From assembly GCA_027578815.1 (NCBI GenBank), contig JANBTH010000795.1, positions 1-11,251 on the forward strand: 11,251 nucleotides of DNA, written 5' to 3'. The notes below the pieces were generated by a model that was not told the origin of the DNA, ran no database searches, and saw nothing but the letters and a program-made list of their open reading frames with translations. Source of the stretch: Coemansia sp. RSA 1804 (lineage: Eukaryota; Kickxellomycota; Kickxellomycetes; Kickxellales; Kickxellaceae). The translations under genes were made by a program, and so were the position numbers. Shown here piece after piece: positions 1-6,378 of the stretch (position 1 is its first letter; each line of letters opens with the position of its first letter).

Positions 1-671
1 GGCTCCGACCACACTGCGCAGCGATGGCTGATCTCGGCTGACACCAGGTTCCCGGCCACAAGAGCTACAAGGTACGATGGGATCGTTGTGTTCTGCTCAA
101 ACTTGAATACTGTAGAGTCTCCTTCGTCGGAGGATCCAGTGGCAATAGCGCTCATCAGCGCAGTCAGCGGCTTCGGCACGCGAATGCTGGCCGAGTAAGA
201 GATCTTGACCGAAGGGCTGTCCTGGCAAGGGAAAAGGCTGCGGGCATGGATCTCCTCGCACTGCGTAAACAGATAGGGGTGTTTCTTGCCTAGCGTTTGC
301 TCTGCATCCAGAAACTGTATGGCACCGCCCTTTGGCGTAGTTTCATAGCTGATCAAAATCCTAAGGCTCGTGCCCTTGGCAACCATCGCAGGCAGACGCA
401 GACGCAGAGCTGTGCCATACACTTTGTGAATAGTGGTCATGTCAATGTCAAGCGCCTCCGTGCGGTCGTCTGCGCTTTCCAGAGAGGCGCTCTTTATCAC
501 AAGATGAGCTGTGTCCAGTACGATTTGGTCTGTACATTCAAGTGTTTTCAGAGCAAGGGTAGCAGTGCCGGCGAGTTTCCTGGCAGCAAAATCGACAGCA
601 AGCTCTAGGTGGACGTGTGAGGTTGTTACCTCGCCAAGATTAGACTGTGAATTGGGGTCGATTTCAAACAT
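1..671 (-). CDS. Leukotriene A4 hydrolase-type M1 aminopeptidase, N-terminal part (partial at left edge)
   Basis: Minus-strand reading from ATG at 671-669 is open for 223 codons plus two bases to the window edge, with no intron. The start is the first in-frame ATG after a TAA at 824-822 and has a purine at -3. The frame shows the N-terminal beta-saddle domain of the LTA4H/aminopeptidase B branch of family M1: the DPNSQSN start, then HPYLFTQCEEIHARSLFPCQ (131-150) followed by DSPSVKISYSA, then the SYLVALVAGNL strand near 199-209 and VWSE at 220-223. Family members are zinc exopeptidases of about 600 residues, cytosolic; the GGMEN and HExxH zinc motifs lie beyond the edge, so catalysis cannot be judged here. 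In most relatives the 137-140 segment reads Q-C-Q-A; here it is Q-C-E-E. The gene diverges from the PA2G4-type gene. Whether it has epoxide hydrolase activity as well as peptidase activity cannot be told. Confidence 0.93.
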   Translation of the reverse strand, partial: MFEIDPNSQSNLGEVTTSHVHLELAVDFAARKLAGTATLALKTLECTDQIVLDTAHLVIKSASLESADDRTEALDIDMTTIHKVYGTALRLRLPAMVAKGTSLRILISYETTPKGGAIQFLDAEQTLGKKHPYLFTQCEEIHARSLFPCQDSPSVKISYSASIRVPKPLTALMSAIATGSSDEGDSTVFKFEQNTTIPSYLVALVAGNLVSAEISHRCAVWSE

Positions 672-683
672 TTCAAAAAAGAT

Positions 684-701
684 TAGTAGTAGTAGTAGTA
701 G
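684..701. repeat. (TAG)6 trinucleotide microsatellite
   Basis: Six perfect TAG units sit 12 bases upstream of the peptidase start codon, in its presumed 5' leader. Read on the minus strand they are CTA codons in frame with the peptidase, but the extension has no in-frame ATG before the TAA at 824-822, so they are taken as untranslated. Confidence 0.95.
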
Positions 702-979
702 TACACGATGCTTGGGTAGAGTGATTATCCCGTTCTTTGTTAGCAGGCGTGAGGTTGAACAAAAGTAAGCAGAGAGGATATAGAAGAAAGAAGGGGCGGC
801 CGCTTGGGGAAAAGGGGTCGCTTACGTCGTCGTTCTGCTTTTTTTACAATGATAGAAAAAAACGGAAAGCAATTGGCAAAGTTTTGGCGCCAGTAGCAAA
901 AGGCAGGAAACAGACTCGGAATTGGAATTTCAAGTGCCGATTTCATAAAGACGCAGAAATCTGAAGCATTGCAAAGCGC

Positions 980-1033
980 TCTTTACTTTCTCTCTTTCTT
1001 TCTTCTCTCTCTTCTCTCTTCTCTCTTCTTTCT
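980..1033 (+). promoter_or_regulatory. Pyrimidine (CT) tract in the PA2G4-type leader/promoter
   Basis: About 54 bases are almost pure C and T on the plus strand (one A, near 985), ending about 100 bases before the ATG at 1136. CT-rich tracts are common just upstream of transcription starts of strongly expressed fungal genes; the promoter role here is inferred from position only. Confidence 0.55.
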
Positions 1034-1135
1034 ATCGTCCGTTTGCATAAACACGCTTCTTACATATTCAAGTGAATTTCCTTTAAAGCGAAAAATCATC
1101 GAGTTCTGAGAAAAAAAAGCCCATACTGCTACAAA

Positions 1136-2278
1136 ATGAGCACTCCCAAGCCAGACCAAAGCCCCAGCACGATTGCTGACTCGACCGTTCTGAACAAGTA
1201 CAAGGCAGCCGGCGAGGTGTCGAATTCGGCCATCAGAAAGGTGATTGCCGCTTGCAAGGAGGGGGCCAAGATCATTGACTTGTGCAAAATCGGCGACGAT
1301 GCACTGGCGGGAGGCTTGAGCACCCAGTACACGAAGGACAAGAAACTCTACAAGGGCAGTGCGTATCCAACCAGCGTCTCAGTCAACCAGATTGTCTGCC
1401 ACTTTGCGCCCAGCGCCACCGATACAAACGCAGACCAGGAGCTCAAGAACGGCGACGTTGTTCGGATCCAGCTGGGAGCGCACATCGATGGGTTTGCAGC
1501 GGTTGCTGGAGACACAATCGTTGTTGGGGCGTCGGCGGAAAGCCCGGTGACTGGCAAGAAGGCAGACGCAATTGCAGCGGCGCACTATGCGGCTGAAGCG
1601 GTGCAGCGCCTGCTCAAGCCTGGAAACAGGAACATGGTGGTTACCGAGAAGGTGCAGCAAATCGCTGGCGCGTTTGGGTGCAAGCCGATCGAGAACATGC
1701 TCTGCCACGAGCAGAAGCAGAACGACCTTGACGGCGACAAGCAGATTATTCTGAATCCGGCGGCCGAGCAGCGCGCGTCGTTTTCGTCGCAAGAGTTTGC
1801 GCCGTACGAGGTGTATCTGATTGATCTCTACGTAACTACTGGCGAAGGCCGCACCAAGGCGTCCAGTCTACGCACAAGCATCTACAAGAAGACAAGCGTC
1901 ACCTACCAGCTCAAGACACGCGTTGGGCGCTCGGCATACAGCGCGGCTTCAAAGCAGTTTGGCAAGTTCCCGTTTGCACTGCGCGACTGCGAAGACGAGC
2001 GCACGATGCGGATGGGCATGATTGAGTGCAGCAAGATGGGTGTGATGCAGGCCTTTGATGTGCAGGAGGAGAAGCCAAGCGAGGCGGTTGCGCAGGTCAC
2101 CTTCACTGCGCTTGTTACGCCAGGCGGCGTCGAGCGCATCACCAGCGGCGTATCCTTCGACTCAAGCATTGTGAAGTCTGACAAGAAGATTGAGGATGCC
2201 GAGATTCTCAAGCTGCTTCAGACAAGCCCCAAGATCAAGAAGAAGCCTGCCAGCAAGCCCGCCGAACCAGCCAAGTAG
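1136..2278 (+). CDS. PA2G4/EBP1-type (Cdb4-like) ribosome-associated pseudo-methionine aminopeptidase
   Basis: A complete single-exon gene of 380 residues, close to human PA2G4 (394) and fission yeast Cdb4 (about 380). The family has the type II methionine aminopeptidase fold without activity, binds ribosomes, rRNA and structured nucleic acids, and is found in cytoplasm and nucleolus. Visible landmarks: LNKYKAAGEVSN (19-30), VSVNQIVCHFAPS (81-93), NGDVVRIQLGAHIDGF (105-120), ENMLCHEQKQNDLDGDKQII (186-205), EVYLIDLYVTTGEGRTK (225-241), FALRDCEDERTMRMGMIEC (280-298) and ERITSG (333-338). Metal-ligand positions are lost: the first Asp is Gln112, the second is Val123 and the last Glu is Thr322, while His191 and Asp230 remain, so it should be catalytically dead. 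The basic tail KIKKKPASKPAEPAK resembles the Lys-rich RNA-binding/nucleolar tail of relatives. It is convergent with the MAM33-type gene. Confidence 0.95.
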   Translation: MSTPKPDQSPSTIADSTVLNKYKAAGEVSNSAIRKVIAACKEGAKIIDLCKIGDDALAGGLSTQYTKDKKLYKGSAYPTSVSVNQIVCHFAPSATDTNADQELKNGDVVRIQLGAHIDGFAAVAGDTIVVGASAESPVTGKKADAIAAAHYAAEAVQRLLKPGNRNMVVTEKVQQIAGAFGCKPIENMLCHEQKQNDLDGDKQIILNPAAEQRASFSSQEFAPYEVYLIDLYVTTGEGRTKASSLRTSIYKKTSVTYQLKTRVGRSAYSAASKQFGKFPFALRDCEDERTMRMGMIECSKMGVMQAFDVQEEKPSEAVAQVTFTALVTPGGVERITSGVSFDSSIVKSDKKIEDAEILKLLQTSPKIKKKPASKPAEPAK

Positions 2279-2570
2279 ATCTTGCCACAGTCGTAGCTGC
2301 AGCTGCAGATTTCTTTCTGACGAATGTCCCTTGTTTCTAGTCATCATGACAAGAGCTGAAAACATTTAAATGGCTAGTGTATTAGGAAAAATATAAGCAC
2401 GCGGCTTTCAGCTCTAGGCCAAGGTTGTTATTGTGGTCTGCCTTTCGTTGGCCTTTTTTTTAAAGGCTTTTTAGTGTTTGTTAAACAATTTTGAGCTTGC
2501 GCTTGCCATATATGCTGCCGACATTTTACTTGCGCAAAGGAGCGCCGCACATAAACCACCTACAGAAAAC
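2279..2570. other. Convergent 3' spacer (PA2G4-type / MAM33-type)
   Basis: This 292-bp gap lies between two stop codons that face each other, so it holds both 3' ends. It has AT-rich elements suitable for 3' end formation (AAAAATATAA near 2386-2395) and a small inverted repeat, GCCTTT / AAAGGC, at 2451-2467 around a T run. No gene is seen. Confidence 0.6.
2451..2467. terminator. Short inverted repeat with T run, possible 3'-end element
   Basis: Arms GCCTTT (2451-2456) and AAAGGC (2462-2467) enclose five T residues. It is placed between two convergent genes. RNA polymerase II does not need hairpin terminators, so a functional role is speculative and the hairpin would be weak. Confidence 0.2.
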
Positions 2571-3404
2571 CTATGCATTGATAAACTTCCTAAAGTCCTT
2601 TAGCCATTGGAGATACTCGCTCTGCTCCTTGAACTCGATAAAGTCCAGCATGAAGAGCGTCAGCGCAGTGTCAATGTTCCGTTCGGCAAGAAATTCATCG
2701 ACATTCTCCTTGAGATCGTCGCTGAGCTGGCCAAAGATCGGACCGCTGTAGACCTGCTTGCGCTGCCAGTCCTTCTCTAGCGTGTTGGCAACTGCTGTCT
2801 CCTCGTCCGAAAGGAACTTCATGCGATCAATGCCAATCTCGCCCTCCTCGCACTCCAGCTCCATATACAGAACCGGTGCCCCAGGCTTGGCAAACGTTGC
2901 GGTAAAGTAGATGGGAAAGTCCTCGGGAACCTCATCGGCCTTCTTCTCCGCATCCTTTACGGGTTCGCCCTGCTCGTCCTCGCGATAGACCGAGATGTCG
3001 GCAATCGGATCGTCGACGTTGAGAATCTCGCTTACGTTGAATGAGACAGTGATGTTCTCGTTGCCAAACTGCTTTGTCATCACCACAAGATTAGCCCCAG
3101 GATCCGCCTTGATCTTAAAGCCGGTCCTGCTGGTGAACGCCTGAATAAACTCTGGAACACCCTCGTCGGCCACCTGCTTGGCCTCGTAGTCGATCTCCTC
3201 CGTCAGTGTGTGTGCTAGATCTGCGTCGACCGATCCGTTTCCGCGGATTGGTGCAGACGTGCTAAGTGCGCGGATCGAAACGGCTGTTCTAGCGGCAAAG
3301 CATGGTGCTGGCTTAACGCTGCAGCGCGGCCTGCAGGCTGCCAGGAAAGGCGTGCGTGTCGAGGTACGCGCAGCGGTCGTCAGCAATCTTGTGGTGCGGT
3401 TCAT
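2571..3404 (-). CDS. MAM33/p32 (C1QBP, gC1qR) family mitochondrial matrix acidic protein
   Basis: A complete single-exon minus-strand frame of 277 residues (yeast Mam33 is 266, human p32 is 282). Residues 1 to about 50 form a typical mitochondrial presequence: many Arg, Thr, Ser and Ala, almost no acidic residues, ending in RALSTSAP with a likely cleavage after it. The mature part, about 65-275, is the acidic p32 fold: NITVSFNVSEILN in the middle, YFTATFAKPGAPVLYMELEC, then the helical C-terminus with YSGPIFGQLSDDL and YLQWLKDFRKFINA. Family members form doughnut-shaped acidic trimers in the matrix and support mitochondrial translation and respiratory complex assembly; no enzymatic activity is known. 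The stop is TAG at 2573-2571. It lies downstream of the eIF2B gamma gene on the same strand, with 251 bp between them. Confidence 0.93.
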   Translation of the reverse strand: MNRTTRLLTTAARTSTRTPFLAACRPRCSVKPAPCFAARTAVSIRALSTSAPIRGNGSVDADLAHTLTEEIDYEAKQVADEGVPEFIQAFTSRTGFKIKADPGANLVVMTKQFGNENITVSFNVSEILNVDDPIADISVYREDEQGEPVKDAEKKADEVPEDFPIYFTATFAKPGAPVLYMELECEEGEIGIDRMKFLSDEETAVANTLEKDWQRKQVYSGPIFGQLSDDLKENVDEFLAERNIDTALTLFMLDFIEFKEQSEYLQWLKDFRKFINA

Positions 3405-3655
3405 TTCTATTTGAATTCAGAGTAATAGCAAGAAAGCAGAAATAAGAACAAAAGCAGAAAATTCGCAGACAATAACCGTTCTTGCTGACAAAATACAAAG
3501 TGAACAAAGAAGAGAGGGGAGCTGGAAAATTTTTCTTTATCAAGGCGAGTGAAAAAATTGAAAAATCGGCAGTAGCCATTCTAAGATATTATGGCTTACA
3601 TCAGCTATTTTGTAAATTGGCTTGCGCTTGGTATAAAAACGCCAGCAAGATACGC
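3405..3655 (-). promoter_or_regulatory. Tandem spacer: eIF2B gamma 3' end and MAM33-type promoter
   Basis: The 251-bp AT-rich spacer separates two minus-strand genes and must hold the upstream gene's poly(A) region and the downstream promoter. A TATAAAAAC string at about 3632-3640 reads as a TATA box only on the plus strand, the wrong direction for both neighbours. No other gene is visible. Confidence 0.5.
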
Positions 3656-5065
3656 TTAGACAAACTCTGTCTGGATGCCCTCGTCGTCTGAAAACCCAGA
3701 TCCGCCAGGAACAGCAATGCCCTTGAGGTTGACATCGTCAGATATTGTCGCAGTCGCGCCAATCTCACAGTCTCTGAGCTGGACCTTGTTGCCGATCTTT
3801 GCCAGTTTGCAAACAACGCAGGACACAACCTCCACGCCATCTCCGATTGTTACGTGGTCCATAATCACAGAGTTGATAATGTTGACGTTCTTGCCAATCA
3901 CGCAGTTCGCTCCAACAACAGAGCGCTTGACGAGACACCGCTCATCAAGCTGGGTCGAGGCTCCAATCATCGAGTCTATGCCAACCTGCGTCTGTTGCGC
4001 AAGCTTTGCACTGGCATCAACACGCCGGCCCACAGATATCTTCGTGACTATGCTGTTGAGGTCGCAGTACCGAGAGATCTGATCAGCACGCCCGACAATG
4101 CCCCCGCGACGCACATAGGCAAACACCTTGAGCGGATCGTCATTGTCAATGCTATCGCTGGCTGTGCCGTCTGCCAGGCCGAATCTCACATCCGTGTCCT
4201 TGTCGACACGCCGTCCCTTGTACGAGCGCATGTGCTTCAGAATGCCCTTTTCCTCACAGAGGTCTTTGTTGCATTGCGCACTGGCAAACAAAGGCAGCAG
4301 GTCGTCCTGCAGCGATGTAATCTCTGGGTTTGCAAGGATGTAGTCCAGAACCCATCTCTGCAAAACGTATACGTGGGAGTCCTGCATCTTTCCCGAAACA
4401 GCCATTGATGGGAACTTGCGCACAAGGTCCATAGGTATCTCAATTTCCTCCTTGATCCGGGCGGCCTTTAGCATGACCGGCATGCGTGCTGATTCCTTGG
4501 CATCGTCATTTTCAATATCATGGATAAAGACCAGACGAGACGAGGGCTGGTCAATGCCAACTATCGGCAGCGAATTGTCGGCCTTTGTCGAGCCGCCGCC
4601 GCCCTCCGACCGCATCGTCTCAAAGAATACAGCCGCAATCGCTGGGCGCCGCATACGGAAAATGTCCAGAAACTGGGTGGTTGGCACGTCAATGATGAGA
4701 TCGCACGGCACAACAATGACATCGCTCTTGATCTGTGGAGCAAGCTGCCGCAGCGCATCCGCCGTGCCATGCGCCTCGTTAATGCACCTGACGGTGACAT
4801 TCGAGATCCCCTTGTACACCTCAATGTAGTTCAGAATGTCAGACTCTGCCTCGCGCGTTGTGACCACCTTTATATCGAGGATGCCGCCCTGTTCGAGCCA
4901 TTGCAGCACGTACCACAGCATGGGTTTGTTGGCAATAGGCAGCAGCGCCTTTGGCATGCTCTGACGCTCTGTCAGTGGGTACATGTTGTCGTCCGGAAGT
5001 GCAAGGACGACGGCCTTGAACTCGGGCTCTCGCGAGTCAAGCGATGTGGCAGTGGCGCTGAACAT
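3656..5065 (-). CDS. Translation initiation factor eIF2B subunit gamma
   Basis: A complete single-exon frame of 469 residues (human EIF2B3 is 452, yeast Gcd1 578). It begins with a nucleotidyltransferase-like domain: EFKAVVLALPDDNMYPLTE (15-33), then MPKALLPIANKPMLWYVLQW (37-56), and VIVVPCDLI (116-124). The C-terminal part, about 355-450, is a left-handed beta-helix built of hexapeptide-like repeats (VVGANCVIGKNVNIINSVIM, then HVTIGDGVEVVSCVVC), ending in an acidic DDEGIQTEFV tail. With the epsilon subunit, gamma forms the catalytic subcomplex of eIF2B, the cytosolic GDP/GTP exchange factor for eIF2 and target of the integrated stress response. The normal glycine-rich GGxGTR loop is replaced by ALPDDNMYPLTE; degeneracy is usual in this subunit. 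GMPPB or eIF2B epsilon are less likely given the PKALLPIANKPMLWYVL signature, the length and the absence of a C-terminal HEAT (W2) domain. Confidence 0.93.
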   Translation of the reverse strand: MFSATATSLDSREPEFKAVVLALPDDNMYPLTERQSMPKALLPIANKPMLWYVLQWLEQGGILDIKVVTTREAESDILNYIEVYKGISNVTVRCINEAHGTADALRQLAPQIKSDVIVVPCDLIIDVPTTQFLDIFRMRRPAIAAVFFETMRSEGGGGSTKADNSLPIVGIDQPSSRLVFIHDIENDDAKESARMPVMLKAARIKEEIEIPMDLVRKFPSMAVSGKMQDSHVYVLQRWVLDYILANPEITSLQDDLLPLFASAQCNKDLCEEKGILKHMRSYKGRRVDKDTDVRFGLADGTASDSIDNDDPLKVFAYVRRGGIVGRADQISRYCDLNSIVTKISVGRRVDASAKLAQQTQVGIDSMIGASTQLDERCLVKRSVVGANCVIGKNVNIINSVIMDHVTIGDGVEVVSCVVCKLAKIGNKVQLRDCEIGATATISDDVNLKGIAVPGGSGFSDDEGIQTEFV

Positions 5066-5105
5066 TATTCTGAATACTGTGGCCTTTGTGCGTTCTTTTC
5101 AGCCG

Positions 5106-5113
5106 ATGACGTC
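5106..5113. promoter_or_regulatory. CRE/ATF-like site upstream of eIF2B gamma
   Basis: TGACGTCG matches the ATF/CREB palindrome TGACGTCA at seven of eight bases and sits about 40 bases upstream of the eIF2B gamma ATG. bZIP factors of the Atf1/CREB class bind such sites in fungi. One eight-base match in a spacer this long is weak evidence. Confidence 0.25.
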
Positions 5114-5604
5114 GTCTGTGGCGGGATCCTTTGGACTCTGCAATAAAAGCAAGTAGCGCCGCCCCCTGTTGTTCAGCGTTCTTTGGCAGAAAAAAAGAAA
5201 GAAAAGTTGACGATGAGACGCTGGATAAGAAATGGAAGCAGCAACAACAGTCTGGGTTTGGCCATGCAGGCACAGCAAGCTGCCGTTGACATGGCGAAGC
5301 TTCAGGACGAGAAAACACATCTGCTGCTTGTGGGTTGGATGCATGTGATGCGCCGAAAGGGGGTGGCAGCCAGATTGAGCCACAGAGAGCCTTCCGGCCC
5401 ACAAGATGCGGAGAACGTCCACATCTAGCAAACCGCTTTTTGGATGCAGAACATTGGATGCACCGCATGTTCTGGTGAGAAGAAACAAAAAGAAAATCAA
5501 GCAACGACCCGCTTGGTTGCACAATTCTCCAGTCGTCCAGCCCACAAAGACGGCCGCAACACAAAAGGAAGCACCGCCTACAGCAACAATGAAAACAACA
5601 ACAG

Positions 5605-5628
5605 CAACAACAACAACAACAACAACAA
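5605..5628. repeat. (CAA)8 microsatellite
   Basis: Eight perfect CAA units within a longer imperfect CAA/CAG run (about 5594-5631), in the non-coding divergent spacer. It creates artefactual Gln, Asn, Thr or Val runs in overlapping frames. Confidence 0.95.
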
Positions 5629-5918
5629 ACCATCGACTATCAGCCGTGCGGCACCAAGGCAATGAATGAGCTGTCCATAGGAGGACTATCCACAAGCCGA
5701 TAAGAGAAGGGAGAAGGCGGAAAAAAGGGGGGATGGCCAATGGACAGCCGAATTCAACCACATCACCCAGAGAGAGTCTTTATTCTCCCTGTTTATGCTT
5801 GTGGTGGTGTTTCTTTGAGCCTCTTTTGCAATGTCGATTCAAATGGGAACACCTCCAGGATGCCGCTTGTATTTTCCTCAGTTGTCAGTCCAAAGCCTTT
5901 GCATTAATTTTTCCTCTG

Positions 5919-6060
5919 TAAAGCTCTTTTTCTTTCTTAATTTTTTTCTCAGCCCCTCTTTGCTTTAGCTTTTTTATTCGTCACACAGCTCATTTTCCTT
6001 ACACTTTTAATTCACTTTTTTTTCTATTCCATCGGTCTTTTGTTTTTTTTCGGCTCCTCT
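5919..6060 (+). promoter_or_regulatory. T-rich tract upstream of the PIP5K gene
   Basis: About 140 bases dominated by T with several T6-T8 runs, 320-460 bases before the kinase ATG. Poly(dA:dT) tracts exclude nucleosomes and often mark fungal promoters. YAG strings (CTTTAG, CACACAG) inside would also suit a 5'-leader intron, but no paired donor is convincing. Confidence 0.4.
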
Positions 6061-6378
6061 GACATTGGACCTTTGGTTCCGCGATTTGAGCTACAAACAC
6101 GGATATCTTTTTCGGTTGCTGGAAACACCCCGATACACGCGCCAAGCAATCAGCGCAACACTCTGCTGTCTACACGGCACTCATTGTCTTATTCTCTCCA
6201 TCCTTCCCTCTGTTCTGGCTATAGCACGGGTTGCCGGTTGTCCCGTCTTACCCTTGGCATAGCCACTCTTCTTCATACTAGTGCAAGAATAAGGTCATTA
6301 CGGCGCTGGTATTCTGGCGTGTGCTCAGGCATTTTGTGCCGGGAGAAGGCCTATTTTGATAGAGCAGGCACATAGACT

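Larger units (their letters stand above)
672..1135. promoter_or_regulatory. Divergent promoter region between the M1 peptidase and PA2G4-type genes
   Basis: This 464-bp spacer separates two divergent start codons and must hold both promoters and leaders. It contains a (TAG)6 repeat beside the peptidase start, an AT-rich block with A/T homopolymers (about 835-880), an ACGTCGTC element at 824-831, and a long CT tract (980-1033) ahead of the plus-strand gene. The A-rich ACAAAATG context at 1131-1138 is a good eukaryotic initiation context. No convincing TATA box is seen on either strand, and no coding potential beyond short chance frames. Confidence 0.7.
5066..6378. promoter_or_regulatory. Long divergent spacer between eIF2B gamma and the PIP5K gene
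   Basis: This 1.3-kb region lies between divergent start codons. Next to the eIF2B gamma start it has a CRE-like TGACGTCG at 5106-5113. The middle holds an A- and C-rich block with a (CAA)8 repeat. From about 5919 to 6060 the plus strand is very T-rich, then a mixed pyrimidine-rich leader runs to the kinase ATG. Short frames exist (for example 71 codons from the ATG at 5213 to 5428) but none resembles a known protein, and the long minus-strand frames owe much of their length to the repeat. A stop (TAG, 6373-6375) lies in frame just before the kinase ATG. I see no RNA gene. Confidence 0.6.

Noticed and set aside
297..608. Plus-strand frame of 103 codons at the left end
   Set aside because: It lies antisense to the clear M1 aminopeptidase frame and lacks protein character.
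1379..1792. Minus-strand frame of 137 codons within the PA2G4-type gene
   Set aside because: Antisense shadow of a well-matched gene; no family resemblance.
3632..3640. TATAAAAAC as a TATA box
   Set aside because: It points along the plus strand, while the genes on both sides are on the minus strand, and no plus-strand gene follows.
3854..4408. Plus-strand frame of 184 codons opposite eIF2B gamma
   Set aside because: It is an antisense shadow of a gene with clear family motifs on the minus strand.
5099..5761. Minus-strand frame of 220 codons (and an overlapping 198-codon one) with Val or Cys runs
   Set aside because: The homopolymer runs come from the (CAA)n repeat read in other frames, two frames compete over the same stretch, and nothing resembles a known protein. 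It is also in the eIF2B gamma upstream region.
6040..6375. 111-codon open frame in phase with the kinase and ending one codon before its ATG
   Set aside because: It begins at a TTG rather than ATG, has no recognisable protein character, and ends in a TAG just before the kinase start. It is better read as leader sequence.
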